NCBI GenBank assembly: GCA_025054955.1
Contig: JANWZE010000133.1
Location: 33,771-97,770 of the forward strand
Source of the DNA: Blastocatellia bacterium
GTDB lineage: Bacteria > Acidobacteriota > Blastocatellia > HR10 > J050
DNA length: 64,000 nucleotides
Reading direction: 5' to 3'
In this document: one piece after another, positions 18,832 through 27,593 of the stretch
Position numbering within the stretch: the stretch's first letter is position 1
How the letters are laid out: each line of letters starts with the position of its first letter
Notes under the pieces: generated by a model
Seen by the model: the letters and a program-made list of their open reading frames with translations, nothing else
The model's database searches: none
What the model was told of the DNA's origin: nothing
Position numbers and translations under genes: made by a program

Positions 18832-19863
18832 TCAGCGCGCTCGAATTTGTTCAATTTTTCGACGCACCTCTTGAGCATCAGGGGCGTTAGGCAATTCGTT
18901 CAAATAAGCTTCAGCATGAGCCAAAGCTTGATGCTTGTTTCCTTTTCGCAGATAGAGGTTGGCCAAGTACAAATGCACAAAAGCGCCTTCTGGTGGGAAA
19001 CTGAGCTCAATTGCTTTCTTCAAGCATTGTTCAGCGCGGTCCAATTCTCCTGTCTGCATCAGGCTGACTCCAGTCCAGGTCAATGCCTGCCAATGAGTCG
19101 GCGCCAGTTGCAGGGCTCGATCCAGATGGACGAGCGCCGCTCTATACTCGTGTTGTTGGGTGAGCAGGTAGCCTAAGTTGATATATGGTTCGGGCAGTGT
19201 TGGCTGAGAGCTGACAGCCCGCAGGAATTCCGTATAGGCTTCTTGCAGCCGACCCATCCGGAGATACTGCACGCCAAGATCATTGCGTGCTTGCGTGAAG
19301 TCGGCATGGAGTTCCAGCGCCCGTTGCAGGTGCTGAATCGCTTTTTCTCGTTGACCTTTGGCCGATGCTTCAACGCCTCGTTGATATTCACGCCGGGCTG
19401 ATTTCGGGATGTTTTTTTGCAGTTCAGCCGCCGATATGACGCCTGACCTCGGATGCCGAGCGACGTGATGCTCTTTGGGTCGCAGGTAGACGTCACGAGT
19501 TTCGATGGCATCTCGGTCATAGTAGAGCTCGATTCGCTCAATCGTCGTTTCGTATTGTTCGTCCGCTTCGACGACCAGCTCATAGGTTCCATTTGGCAAG
19601 TCCTTCAACTCGAAGAAGCCCATCCCATCGGTGTAGCCTTCGCCGATGATTTCGTGTGTGCTTCGGCGGAGGATGAAGCGGATGTTGCGGTCAATTTCGC
19701 GTCCGCTGGGCTGACGGATGCGTCCGCGAATCAAGTGCCGAGGTCGTTGCTGCTGAGTCCGGTCAAGCGGATTGCTAGGGGGATTATCGGTGTTTTGTTG
19801 CAAAGGCTCTAGGGAGGTTGGGCTAGAAACGAGCAGCAGCAAGATCGCCAAAACAACGCTCAT
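18832..19863 (-). CDS. Secreted TPR protein with carboxypeptidase-regulatory-like domain
   Basis: A 343-residue exported protein. A hydrophobic signal (residues 1-16, VLAILLLLVSS) is followed by a Pro/Gln-rich linker. A beta-sandwich of the carboxypeptidase-regulatory (CarboxypepD_reg) type at about 43-125 contains GRIRQPSGREI and DLPNGTYELVVEA. At least four TPR repeats (about 150-340) follow, with typical ARNDLGVQYLRMGRLQEAY and PYINLGYLLTQQHEY helices. TPR units suggest a protein-protein scaffold in the periplasm or outer membrane; no enzymatic motif is seen. The start ATG 19863 gives a compact signal peptide. It is a single-gene unit flanked by repeats on its 3' side. Confidence 0.8.
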   Translation of the reverse strand: MSVVLAILLLLVSSPTSLEPLQQNTDNPPSNPLDRTQQQRPRHLIRGRIRQPSGREIDRNIRFILRRSTHEIIGEGYTDGMGFFELKDLPNGTYELVVEADEQYETTIERIELYYDRDAIETRDVYLRPKEHHVARHPRSGVISAAELQKNIPKSARREYQRGVEASAKGQREKAIQHLQRALELHADFTQARNDLGVQYLRMGRLQEAYTEFLRAVSSQPTLPEPYINLGYLLTQQHEYRAALVHLDRALQLAPTHWQALTWTGVSLMQTGELDRAEQCLKKAIELSFPPEGAFVHLYLANLYLRKGNKHQALAHAEAYLNELPNAPDAQEVRRKIEQIRAR

Positions 19864-20027
19864 ACGAATGACCCGTCAAAAAAGAGAACGCGCGGGTGAC
19901 GCCGCGCGGCTGTTAGCTATCAGCGCATATACCGGCCCAATGTCCAACGGCTGCCTTCCATCTGATCGTTTGTTGTGCATTGTCGCGCATAGCCGGGTGC
20001 TTCAGAAAAAGAGTATTGCGTCTACAA

Positions 20028-20059
20028 TGAAGCCCTTTAAGCTCAAAACAGGGGCTTCA
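20028..20059 (-). terminator. Hairpin at the end of the HIT gene
   Basis: TGAAGCCC (20028-20035) pairs with GGGCTTCA (20052-20059), with inner TTT/AAA pairing. It overlaps the HIT stop codon. No strong U tract follows on the minus strand, so it may be a weak terminator. Confidence 0.4.
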
Positions 20060-20516
20060 ATTTTGTATAGGTGGTCGCCAAGTCTTCAGGCAAAACCCGC
20101 GTTTCGCCAATGGTGGTCATGAAATTGGTGTCGCCGTTCCAGCGTGGCAAAACGTGCAGGTGAAAGTGATCGGCGACGCCCGCACCTGCGGCGCGGCCCA
20201 GGTTCATACCCAGATTGTAACCATGCGGATGATAGACTTGCTCCAGGATTGTTAAGCACCGTTTGGCCAAGTCCATCATTTCGTCGGTCACCGGTTTGGG
20301 TGCATCGGTTGGCGACGGCACGTGCATATACGGGGCAATCATCAGATGTGCTGTGGTGTAAGGAAAGAGGTTCATGATCACAAAACTTTCCTGGCCGCGG
20401 AACAGGATATAAGCTTCGTGATCTTCACGCTGAGGCGCTTGGCAAAAGATGCAAGCGGACACAGTTTCTGCGGTAGCAACGTAGTGATACCGCCACGGAC
20501 TCCACAAAAATTCCAT
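20043..20516 (-). CDS. HIT-domain nucleotide hydrolase/phosphorylase
   Basis: A 157-residue histidine-triad protein. The triad HFHLHVLPRW near residues 122-131 carries the nucleophile histidine, and CIFCQAP near residue 23 is half of a probable zinc site. This layout (WSPWRYHYV start, FCxA, HFHLHVLPRW) is that of the Ap4A-phosphorylase-like or GalT-related HIT group found across bacteria. It probably hydrolyses AMP-linked nucleotides in the cytoplasm; the exact substrate is unknown. It starts 4 bp after the stop of the HU-like gene and should be in its operon. Confidence 0.85.
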   Translation of the reverse strand: MEFLWSPWRYHYVATAETVSACIFCQAPQREDHEAYILFRGQESFVIMNLFPYTTAHLMIAPYMHVPSPTDAPKPVTDEMMDLAKRCLTILEQVYHPHGYNLGMNLGRAAGAGVADHFHLHVLPRWNGDTNFMTTIGETRVLPEDLATTYTKLKPLF

Positions 20517-20520
20517 GACG

Positions 20521-20904
20521 TTACTCGTTGATGATTTCTTTCAACGCCTTTCCGGGTTTGAAGTAAGGGGTCCGTTTCGACGGAATACTGACCGGGGTGC
20601 CTGTCTTAGGATTGCGGCCTTGTCGTGGGCCACGCGAACGGAAGCGGAACGATCCAAAGCCACGCAGCTCGATGCCTTCGCCCCTTTGCAACGCGGCTAC
20701 GATATGCTCGAAAACCGTTTCCACAATCACCTGAGCGTCCTTTTTGGCCAATTCGGCCACGCGAGCGACTTCTTCCACCAGATCGGCTTTGGTCATTGTC
20801 TTGCGGTCTTTGGCCGGCATGCCGCTGGTCATCGCCGATGTTGCCGATGGTGACTGTTCCGTCTGGATACCCCCCATCATGTTTGGAAATTGCGTTTCAT
20901 TCAT
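20521..20904 (-). CDS. HU/IHF-family DNA-binding protein with N-terminal extension
   Basis: A 127-residue protein whose last 90 residues form an HU/IHF domain: MTKADLVEEVARVAEL start, GIELRGFGSFRFRSR saddle and the arm segment GRNPKTGTPVSIPSKRTPYFKPG, with the conserved proline at the arm tip. RGFGSF with RxPRxGRNPKTG is closer to IHF than to plain HU. A 36-residue Ser/Thr/Met-rich extension precedes the domain; internal ATGs could remove it, but ATG 20904 has a purine-rich GGGAGACAGGG upstream. It sits 4 bp before the HIT gene. A second, conventional HU gene lies at 41.5 kb. Confidence 0.85.
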   Translation of the reverse strand: MNETQFPNMMGGIQTEQSPSATSAMTSGMPAKDRKTMTKADLVEEVARVAELAKKDAQVIVETVFEHIVAALQRGEGIELRGFGSFRFRSRGPRQGRNPKTGTPVSIPSKRTPYFKPGKALKEIINE

Positions 20905-20936
20905 AATGTCCCTGTCTCCCTCAAGCTGACGCGCGT

Positions 20937-20965
20937 AAATTAGCAAAAATTCTCGGTGATGGCAA
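20937..20965 (-). promoter_or_regulatory. Sigma70-type promoter for the HU-like/HIT operon
   Basis: On the minus strand TTGCCA (20960-20965), 17 bases, then TAATTT (20937-20942), about 33 bp before the start at 20904. Confidence 0.5.
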
Positions 20966-20992
20966 GGGAAAAAATCTTCAACTTCAAAACAT

Positions 20993-21325
20993 TCAGAGTG
21001 TTTCAGGTGAAGCGACCGATTCGATGAGCCAGCTCAAGTAGCTACTAGAGCCATCCACAATCGGTAAGGCAATGATTTCCGGCACCTCATAGCTATGGCC
21101 GTGACGGACAGCTTGCTCCAGTTGGGCAAATCGCTCGCGGGTTGTTTTGGCGATCATCAGCGCTTCAGGATCGCGGCAGACTTGGTTCTTCCACCGATAG
21201 ATTGAAACAACGTTGGGGACGATGTTGACGCAGGCCGCTAATTGTTTGTTAACCAATTCTTGGGCAATGCTTTCAGCTTCTTCCAGGTGGGCTGCGGTCA
21301 TCAACACGATGATGGGCTCGGCCAT
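20993..21325 (-). CDS. cutA: Divalent-cation tolerance protein CutA
   Basis: A 110-residue member of the CutA family, small trimeric ferredoxin-like proteins linked to copper and divalent-cation tolerance. The core LAACVNIVPNVVSIYRWKN and the end segment HSYEVPEIIALPI are diagnostic. Full length, no signal peptide. It begins 13 bp after the bshB1 stop, so the two are likely co-transcribed. The molecular role of CutA remains debated. Confidence 0.92.
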   Translation of the reverse strand: MAEPIIVLMTAAHLEEAESIAQELVNKQLAACVNIVPNVVSIYRWKNQVCRDPEALMIAKTTRERFAQLEQAVRHGHSYEVPEIIALPIVDGSSSYLSWLIESVASPETL

Positions 21326-21338
21326 AGTTCCTCCTACT

Positions 21339-22079
21339 TCAACTGTACAGGCTCATCGTCCGCGTCAATAATCGGACCGGATCATCTACGTTCAGTGCTT
21401 GTTTGACATAAAAGGCTTCGCCATGTTCGACATCAATGATGGCTCCATAGTAACGTTGTCGCGCCTCGACGCGCCGAAGGAAACTTTCGGCGCTGAGCAT
21501 AGTTTCCGGCTCGGCACTGTTCGGGTTATGAAATTGTGATTCGTAGCATTTAATGGCCTCCAGTTTCTGGGCGGCTACGTCAGTGATGTCAACGACAAAA
21601 CTCGGAGCGACGCGATGGGGGAAGAGAAAATAGGCCACCGCGTTGGGCCGGTGCCGCGCCTGGCCTGCCGCTGGATCGTAATTGACCAACCCGGCCAGAT
21701 GAGCCGCTGCCGTGACGACCCGACTGGTTTGGGCATGGTCTGGATGCGGGTCGTCCCAGTAGTGGGTGAACACCACAGCCGGGCGGTATTGACGGATGAG
21801 GCGCACCACGGCCACGCGCGCTGCGTGCTCATCCAGCAGATGCGCGTCGGCAAGTCCAACGTTATCACGCACCGTCAGACCAAGCACCGTTGCCGCGCGC
21901 GCGGCTTCACGAGCCCGAACCTCCGGTGTGCCACGCGTGCCCCGTTCGCCCCGTGTCATATCGGCGACGCCCGTTTTGTAGCCTAATTGGGCTAATTTGA
22001 TCAATGTGCCGCCCACGGATAACTCGGCATCATCCGGGTGTGCGGCAATCACCAAAACATCAAGCTGGGTGTTACTCAT
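21339..22079 (-). CDS. bshB1: Bacillithiol biosynthesis deacetylase BshB1 (LmbE/PIG-L family)
   Basis: A 246-residue zinc deacetylase of the LmbE fold. The metal motif AHPDDAE is at residues 13-19, a further ligand region is HYWDDPHPDH, and the first strand LDVLVIAAHPDDAELSVGG is followed by TRGERGTRGTP. These and the C-terminal YESQF, then FLRRVEARQRYYG fit BshB1, which deacetylates GlcNAc-malate in bacillithiol synthesis; related mycothiol and PIG-L enzymes are less similar. No bshA or bshC is in the window. The gene lies between cutA and a GT2 glycosyltransferase, all on the minus strand with short gaps (13 and 7 bp). Confidence 0.88.
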   Translation of the reverse strand: MSNTQLDVLVIAAHPDDAELSVGGTLIKLAQLGYKTGVADMTRGERGTRGTPEVRAREAARAATVLGLTVRDNVGLADAHLLDEHAARVAVVRLIRQYRPAVVFTHYWDDPHPDHAQTSRVVTAAAHLAGLVNYDPAAGQARHRPNAVAYFLFPHRVAPSFVVDITDVAAQKLEAIKCYESQFHNPNSAEPETMLSAESFLRRVEARQRYYGAIIDVEHGEAFYVKQALNVDDPVRLLTRTMSLYS

Positions 22080-22086
22080 AGTTCAT

Positions 22087-23100
22087 TTAGTGTGATGAAA
22101 TAGCCGTTGATTGTTTACTGAGCGATGCTGCTTGTGAGGCCTCCGGCTGCTCAACGAAATTGAGCTTTGTTCGGACCAAGTAAATCGGCTTATTCTGCGA
22201 TTCGTGATAGGTTCTGACCAACATCTCAGCAATCAGTCCCAACAAGATGACCTGAATCCCCAGCATAAACATGATCATGGCCAGAAGCGTCAATGGCGTG
22301 CGAATAAAGCTGGTTCCCAGGACAAATTTTTGATAGACAGCGCCAACCGTGGCCAGCATGGACAAACTGAAAGCCAACAAGCCGGCTGTGCCGAACACAT
22401 AGAGCGGCTTTGTCATGTAACTCATCATGAATTTAATCGTGATCAGATCAAAGATGACTTTCAACGTGCGCCAAAGCCCGTATTTGGATTGACCGGCCGT
22501 TCGTGGATGATGTTGTACGACGACCTCTGTGACACGTCCGCCCGACCAGGAGGCGTAGATGGGAATAAACCGGTGCATCTCGCCGTAGAGCCGGAATGCC
22601 TTCAGCACATCGCGCCGGTACGCTTTCAGCGTGCATCCATAATCGTGTAAGGGAACGCCGCTAATCAGCGAGATCAATTTGTTTGCAATGGCCGAAGGGA
22701 GCTTTCGCGTCAGCCAAGCGTCCTGCCGATCTTTCCGCCAGCCGCTAACCACATCGAACCCTTGCTCAAGCACGTCAAGCAATCGCGGAATGTCAGCCGG
22801 ATCGTTTTGCAAATCAGCATCCAACGGGATCAACACCTGCCCACTGGCAGCATCAATCGCCGCTGACATCGCCGCCGTCTGCCCATAGTTTCGGGTCAAA
22901 CCAATGACTTTGACAGAGCGATCCTGGCTGGCTAGTTCTTGCAGGATTTCAAAACTACGATCCGTGCTCCCGTCATCAACGAAGATGATCTCGTAGGTTA
23001 AACCCAAAGCATCAAGCGCCGCCTTTAACTTTTGATAGAGTGGCAACAGATTGTCTTGCTCGTTGAAAACCGGAAGGATGATGGATAGGTACGGCCCCAT
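22087..23100 (-). CDS. GT2 glycosyltransferase, DPM1/GtrB-like with two C-terminal membrane segments
   Basis: A 337-residue polyprenyl-phosphate sugar transferase. The GT-A core shows LSIILPVFNEQDN, FVDDGSTDRS and the metal motif DADLQNDP. SGVPLHDYGCTLKAYRR is typical of GtrB/ArnC/DPM1-like enzymes. Two hydrophobic helices lie at about 235-260 and 270-300. Such enzymes load glucose, mannose or related sugars on undecaprenyl phosphate for use by GT-C transferases, such as the GT87-like protein at 0.3-1.7 kb. ATG 23100 has GGTGAGA upstream; the frame is open to 23247 without family residues. Confidence 0.87.
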   Translation of the reverse strand: MGPYLSIILPVFNEQDNLLPLYQKLKAALDALGLTYEIIFVDDGSTDRSFEILQELASQDRSVKVIGLTRNYGQTAAMSAAIDAASGQVLIPLDADLQNDPADIPRLLDVLEQGFDVVSGWRKDRQDAWLTRKLPSAIANKLISLISGVPLHDYGCTLKAYRRDVLKAFRLYGEMHRFIPIYASWSGGRVTEVVVQHHPRTAGQSKYGLWRTLKVIFDLITIKFMMSYMTKPLYVFGTAGLLAFSLSMLATVGAVYQKFVLGTSFIRTPLTLLAMIMFMLGIQVILLGLIAEMLVRTYHESQNKPIYLVRTKLNFVEQPEASQAASLSKQSTAISSH

Positions 23101-23200
23101 AGTCTCACCAGCGCGGTATAGTAACATAGATTGCCTCGGTTCAAAAGACGCGCAGCCTTTGCTGGCTTCCCCACACTTGATGGTTCCCTCTGTGCTTTCT

Positions 23201-23300
23201 GGTTTCCTTACGCTTGCCAATCCTGCGCACATTTTGATAGGTCGCACTCACAAGCCGTCACTGGTTTAGGATGGTTCCCCCACGCTTGCCAATCCTGCGC
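23201..23300. repeat. Direct repeat pair, 28 nt, offset 72 bp
   Basis: Bases 23201-23228 and 23273-23300 match at 25 of 28 positions, including 19 identical bases at the end (ACGCTTGCCAATCCTGCGC). A third, poorer copy may begin near 23164. They lie between the divergent GT2 and cysteine-synthase genes. Confidence 0.8.
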
Positions 23301-23351
23301 GTTATCGGCCAGAATGCTCCCTTCACATCAACATCCGAGGATAAATCACCA

Positions 23352-24395
23352 ATGATTGAATGGGATCGCTATCGAACCTATAGTGCAAGTATTCTGGAGG
23401 CAATCGGGCGGACGCCGCTGGTGCGGTTGAATCGAGTCACCCAGGAGATACCTGCGGAAGTGCTTGTCAAGTTGGAATACTTCAGCCCATCAGGCTCACT
23501 GAAAGATCGCATCTATTACCACATGATTACGGAGGCAGAAAAGCGCGGTGAGTTGAAGCCGGGCATGACGATTCTAGAATGCTCGACCGGAAACGCCGGT
23601 ATCGCGTGTTCATTCGTGGCCGCCGTTAAAGGCTACAAGTGTATCATCGTGATGCCGGAAGGCATGAGCGAGGAGCGCAAGAAAACGGATGTAGCTTATG
23701 GAGCGGAGATGGTATATACACCGGGAGGCGAATCGGACGTAGACCTTGCTCTGCAAAAGCTGCAAGAGATTCGCCGTCAGGACCCAGACCGGTATTGGGT
23801 TCCTGCCCAGTTTGACAATCCGGATAATATCGAAGCTCATTACTTGACGACCGGTCCGGAGATTTGGCAACAAACCGGCGGCCAGCTCGATGCCTATGTC
23901 GCCACGCAGGGCACAGGCGGCCAGATCACCGGCCTGGGACGCTACCTGCGTGAGCAGAACCCCGCTGTGAAGTTGTATGCTGTTGAGCCAGCCGAGTGCG
24001 CGCTGCTGTCTCATCGCCAGTGGGGAACACACAAGATCGAAGGCATTGGCGACGGGTTTGTGCCTCGCAATTTGGATTTAAGTCAGTTGGACGGAATTAT
24101 TACCGTCACGTCAGATGATGCAATCACGATGGCGAAACGCCTGGCCAAGGAGGAAGGCATTTTTTGTGGCATGTCGTCGGGAGCCAATGTCGTCGCCGCC
24201 ATCAAACTCTCCCGTCGGTATCCACAGATGAAACGAATTGTCACGATGATCTGTGATCACGGCAGCCGCTATTTCTCGACCGAGCTGTGCGACCAACCCA
24301 AACACGTCGAGTCGCCCGAGCGCGATCACCCGATGGATGATTACACGCGTGAGCAGTTAGACCGGTATCAGCAACAGTGGGATATTATCGAATGA
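23352..24395 (+). CDS. Cysteine synthase family PLP enzyme
   Basis: A 347-residue fold-type II PLP enzyme. The cofactor lysine is in SGSLKDRI, the substrate loop in STGNAGIA and the phosphate cradle in GTGGQITGLG, where the usual Thr is Gln. Without CBS domains it is close in size to CysK/CysM, though about 30 residues longer at the C-terminus (an acidic tail rich in Asp, Glu, Tyr and Gln). It probably makes cysteine from O-acetyl- or O-phospho-serine, and would supply the thiol routes seen nearby (bshB1, egtB). ATG 23352 follows GAGGATAAATCACCA. Confidence 0.85.
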   Translation: MIEWDRYRTYSASILEAIGRTPLVRLNRVTQEIPAEVLVKLEYFSPSGSLKDRIYYHMITEAEKRGELKPGMTILECSTGNAGIACSFVAAVKGYKCIIVMPEGMSEERKKTDVAYGAEMVYTPGGESDVDLALQKLQEIRRQDPDRYWVPAQFDNPDNIEAHYLTTGPEIWQQTGGQLDAYVATQGTGGQITGLGRYLREQNPAVKLYAVEPAECALLSHRQWGTHKIEGIGDGFVPRNLDLSQLDGIITVTSDDAITMAKRLAKEEGIFCGMSSGANVVAAIKLSRRYPQMKRIVTMICDHGSRYFSTELCDQPKHVESPERDHPMDDYTREQLDRYQQQWDIIE

Positions 24396-24639
24396 GGTTG
24401 CAGGCGGCCCCGGCTTCAAAGTGATGATAATTGCACCTTGCGCCAGAGACCTGAGGTTGAGTATGGTTTGATTCTCTGGAAATGCTCTGAAAAGAATTTG
24501 CTTGTTGTTCGGAACGGTATCACGTGGATGGCTATTGCAAGCAACCGACAATGAACACGGTCGTTCAGGCAGCCGTCTGACGACAGGCCACAGCGGTGGT
24601 CGGACAACTGCCTTGAACCGACCGGCTGGCGAAGACTGT

Positions 24640-25344
24640 ATGAGCCAAGCGGGCGCATCGTGGACAGTCACAGGCTCAGGGTTTGCTGTGGCCAATTTAT
24701 TCCGCCTCGGCCGCGTGCGGCCGCTGATTCCGGCACATTTTGACATTCAAGCCGTGCTGCCCGGATATACGCTTGGAGGGTATTACGGCCTGCATTACGA
24801 ACAGTCGCCGATTGGTCCGTTTGATGAATTGATTGTCTTTCCCGCATTGGTGACCTTCGGCGGTAAGATGGGGTGCTACGTCAGCCACAGTTACGTTAAC
24901 AACGAACACGCTCTCAAAGGAGGGTGGCAGTATTGGCGCTGGCCTCGAGAACTGAAGCGCATCACAGCCAGCTTCACTCATCATGAGTGGCGATTCGAAT
25001 TGATAGAAGCCGGCGAGAGCGTATTTACCGCGCGTGGGCGGACGTTGACACCGGCCTTTCCATTCCATTTTTCTGTTCCGTTTCTGGATGATACAAGCAA
25101 TCAAGTTGAATGGTATTGCGGCTTGTTCGATACCCAGATTCAGTTTAGTAAAGCGCGAATCAAGATCAGTCCTGATAGCCAATTTGGTCGGTTGGGGCGG
25201 GCGCAGCGGCTGTTGAGTGTTTTCTTCAAATCGCTGCGTATGGTTGTGGGTGAGCCGTCGGCCGTTCACGAACGGTTGGTTCCTCAACCTGCCTACGCTG
25301 CGCCGGCTGTCAGTGCCAACCGGATTTTGACATTCTACCGTTAA
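24640..25344 (+). CDS. Acetoacetate-decarboxylase-like protein
   Basis: A 234-residue protein of the acetoacetate decarboxylase (ADC) superfamily. Supporting features are the early VRPLIPAHFDIQAVLPGYT, the YVNNEHALKGG strand, WRWPRELK in the position of the ADC Schiff-base region (the Lys is present) and total length. Many homologues are not decarboxylases, so a role in lipid or polyketide-like metabolism is open. ATG 24640 is chosen because the upstream frame (to 24502) is not family-like; no good ribosome site is visible. It is the first of four same-strand genes with gaps of 17 and 42 bp and then a 13-bp overlap, ending with a patatin. Confidence 0.7.
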   Translation: MSQAGASWTVTGSGFAVANLFRLGRVRPLIPAHFDIQAVLPGYTLGGYYGLHYEQSPIGPFDELIVFPALVTFGGKMGCYVSHSYVNNEHALKGGWQYWRWPRELKRITASFTHHEWRFELIEAGESVFTARGRTLTPAFPFHFSVPFLDDTSNQVEWYCGLFDTQIQFSKARIKISPDSQFGRLGRAQRLLSVFFKSLRMVVGEPSAVHERLVPQPAYAAPAVSANRILTFYR

Positions 25345-25361
25345 ACCAGGGAGACAGCGCG

Positions 25362-26351
25362 ATGTCGGCAACGACGCCAGCCAAGACCCGAAGCCGCGCA
25401 CAACGACGAATTGTCTGCCTCACAGGCGTGCATGGGTTCCTTGGGAGCCGGTTGTTGCGTCAGCTCGAAGAAGACCGCCGATACCATCGTATCGTGGTTT
25501 TGGATATTAGGCCGCTCGATCAGGCCAGTCGAAAATGCCACTATTATCACGTGGACCTAACCGAGCCTGCCATTGATAAAACAATCGCCGACATTCTGCA
25601 AAAAGAGCGAGTTCAGACCATCGTTCATCTAGCGTTTCATTCCAGCCCGCAACACGATGAACGGACTTCTCACGAGCTGACCGTGATCGGCACAATGAAT
25701 GTCATCAAAGCCTGTCGTCGCGTGGCGGTGCATAAGCTTGTGGTGCAATCAACCACGTTGGTTTACGGAGCCGATTACCGCAATCCCAGTTTGATGGACG
25801 AGCAAACACCATTGAACGGCGCTCGCTCGTATGGTTTTATCCGCGATAAGGTGGAAGTTGAAAACATGTTGCGCAAATTGGCTCGGAGCGCGCCGGAGAT
25901 GATTGTCACCAGCCTGCGGTTTTGTCCGATTCTCAGTCGCCATCATGCTGATTACATTACCGACTATTTGCAGCGGTCTGTTGTGTTAACCGCGATGGGC
26001 TACGATCCGTTGGTGCAGTTTCTGCACGAGGAAGACGCCCTCATCGCGCTGAAAAAGGCGGTTGATGCCGATTATCCGGGAGCCATCAACATTGTGGGAC
26101 GAGGCGTCATGTACTTGAGCACGGTACTACACTTAGCCAAGCGGACGGCCATTCCCGTGTTGAGTCCGGTGGCCAGTCCGTTGGTGGATGCGATGTGGTA
26201 CTTGAAGGTCTCCGAAGCGCCCAGCGCTCACTTAGATTATTTGCGGTATTCCTGTATCGCCAGCGGCGAAAAAGCGGAAAAAGAAATGGGATTTGTGGCC
26301 AAGCATACAAGCAAGCAGACGCTGCTGGATTATCTCAGTCAACGTTCATAG
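25362..26351 (+). CDS. Atypical extended SDR (NAD-dependent epimerase/dehydratase family)
   Basis: A 329-residue Rossmann protein. The nucleotide-binding TGVHGFLGSRL is near residues 24-34 and LDIRPLD follows the second strand. The catalytic YxxxK is not standard: where Tyr-x-x-x-Lys is expected the sequence is FIRDK (in SYGFIRDKVEVE), with Phe in place of Tyr. This is seen in some atypical SDR families, which may bind rather than turn over a nucleotide substrate. ATG 25362 is preceded by GGGAGACAGCGCG. It lies between the ADC-like and acyltransferase genes and probably works on the same lipid route. Confidence 0.8.
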   Translation: MSATTPAKTRSRAQRRIVCLTGVHGFLGSRLLRQLEEDRRYHRIVVLDIRPLDQASRKCHYYHVDLTEPAIDKTIADILQKERVQTIVHLAFHSSPQHDERTSHELTVIGTMNVIKACRRVAVHKLVVQSTTLVYGADYRNPSLMDEQTPLNGARSYGFIRDKVEVENMLRKLARSAPEMIVTSLRFCPILSRHHADYITDYLQRSVVLTAMGYDPLVQFLHEEDALIALKKAVDADYPGAINIVGRGVMYLSTVLHLAKRTAIPVLSPVASPLVDAMWYLKVSEAPSAHLDYLRYSCIASGEKAEKEMGFVAKHTSKQTLLDYLSQRS

Positions 26352-26380
26352 CATTGTCAGTGAACGTTCGTAGCATTGTC
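26341..26380. repeat. Short direct repeat, 18 nt, offset 22 bp
   Basis: AACGTTCATAGCATTGTC (26341-26358) recurs with one change at 26363-26380. The first copy includes the stop codon of the SDR gene; the second lies just before the ribosome site of the acyltransferase gene. Confidence 0.8.
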
Positions 26381-26393
26381 GGGAGAGTTCGTT

Positions 26394-27593
26394 ATGGCAG
26401 AAGCACCTAAAGTCATCAATATGAAGCGACGGCACAACAAGGCCGCCGTCAAAGCCCGACAAATGGGAGCGCCGCCAGCTAGCCGATTGGAAACCGTGAC
26501 GCCGCCTTCGTGGGACTCGGTTATTGACGCGCGCATCCAGGAGCGGTTCGCGGCGTTTGAGAAACGGTTGGAGCAATCGTTAGACGGACTGCAAGCGAGG
26601 TTGGAACAGGCGCTAGCGTCGTCAGGCCGTCGAGAGACGGGGTGGCAAGACGGGCCCTGGGCGTCCGTGTTCTCCTTGCTGGAAGGAGTGGGCACGACAA
26701 CCGAGCTGCTCTCCACGATACGAGAAGCCGGCGCCTTGGTCATTGACCGGCTACAAGACCTGGGCTTCGTCACAGTGTTAGCCGAAACAATAACCAATGT
26801 GGCCACGCATGTTCCCTCGGACGTAGACGAGTTCGGCTACGATCAGGAATTTGAAGATAAACTGCGACCGCTGGTCGAGTTCTTATACTACAAATGGTGG
26901 CGAGTGGAGATGACCGGTGTTGAGCATATACCGGACTATGGACGTGTGCTGTTGGTCTCCAACCATTCCGGCACGCTGCCGTTTGACGGCGCCATGATCA
27001 AGTTCGGCATACGCGAGCTTCACCCGGCGCATCGGATCGCTCGAATCCTCATGCATGACCTGTTCAATTCATTTCCCGTGATTGGTCCCATTCTGTGCAA
27101 GGCCGGCGCCGTGCGGGCATGTCATGAGAACGGAGAGAAGTTGTTACGTCGTGACCATCTGACGATGGTCTTCCCCGAAGGCGCCAAGGGCACGGGCAAA
27201 TACTTCAAGAATCGCTACAAACTGGAGCGGTTCGGGCGCGGCGGCTTTGTGCAATTAGCTGCGCGGTGTCAGGCGCCGATTGTGCCGGTCTGTGTAGTCG
27301 GCGCTGAAGAAATCTACCCTATCCTCGAGAATTGGACCGTGGTAGCCAAGCTGTTTAATCTTCCTTACTTTCCCATCACGCCGACATTCCCGTGGTTGGG
27401 ATTGCTCGGTCTTATTCCCCTGCCATCAAAGTGGTACATTGATATTGGCGAACCCATCCGGTATGATCATCTTTCACCTGAAGACCTTAACGATGATTTC
27501 CTCATGGATAATCTCGGCAATGAAGTGCGGCAACAAATTCAGCAGATGATTCATAACCGGCTGAAACAAAGGAGATCGGTATGGCGCGGCTAG
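26394..27593 (+). CDS. PlsC-like acyltransferase with basic N-terminal extension
   Basis: A 399-residue protein. Residues 1-130 are charged and partly coiled-coil-like (ERFAAFEKRLEQSLDGLQ). The rest is a lysophospholipid/glycerol-phosphate acyltransferase-like domain with NHSGTLPFDGAM (a His-X6-Asp variant of HX4D), FPEGAKGTGKYF in the place of the PEGTR box, and CQAPIVPVCVVGAEE. It likely adds a fatty acyl group to a lipid at the membrane face. ATG 26394 follows GGGAGAG. It overlaps the patatin gene by 13 bp, which suggests coupled synthesis and turnover of one acyl lipid. Confidence 0.8.
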   Translation: MAEAPKVINMKRRHNKAAVKARQMGAPPASRLETVTPPSWDSVIDARIQERFAAFEKRLEQSLDGLQARLEQALASSGRRETGWQDGPWASVFSLLEGVGTTTELLSTIREAGALVIDRLQDLGFVTVLAETITNVATHVPSDVDEFGYDQEFEDKLRPLVEFLYYKWWRVEMTGVEHIPDYGRVLLVSNHSGTLPFDGAMIKFGIRELHPAHRIARILMHDLFNSFPVIGPILCKAGAVRACHENGEKLLRRDHLTMVFPEGAKGTGKYFKNRYKLERFGRGGFVQLAARCQAPIVPVCVVGAEEIYPILENWTVVAKLFNLPYFPITPTFPWLGLLGLIPLPSKWYIDIGEPIRYDHLSPEDLNDDFLMDNLGNEVRQQIQQMIHNRLKQRRSVWRG

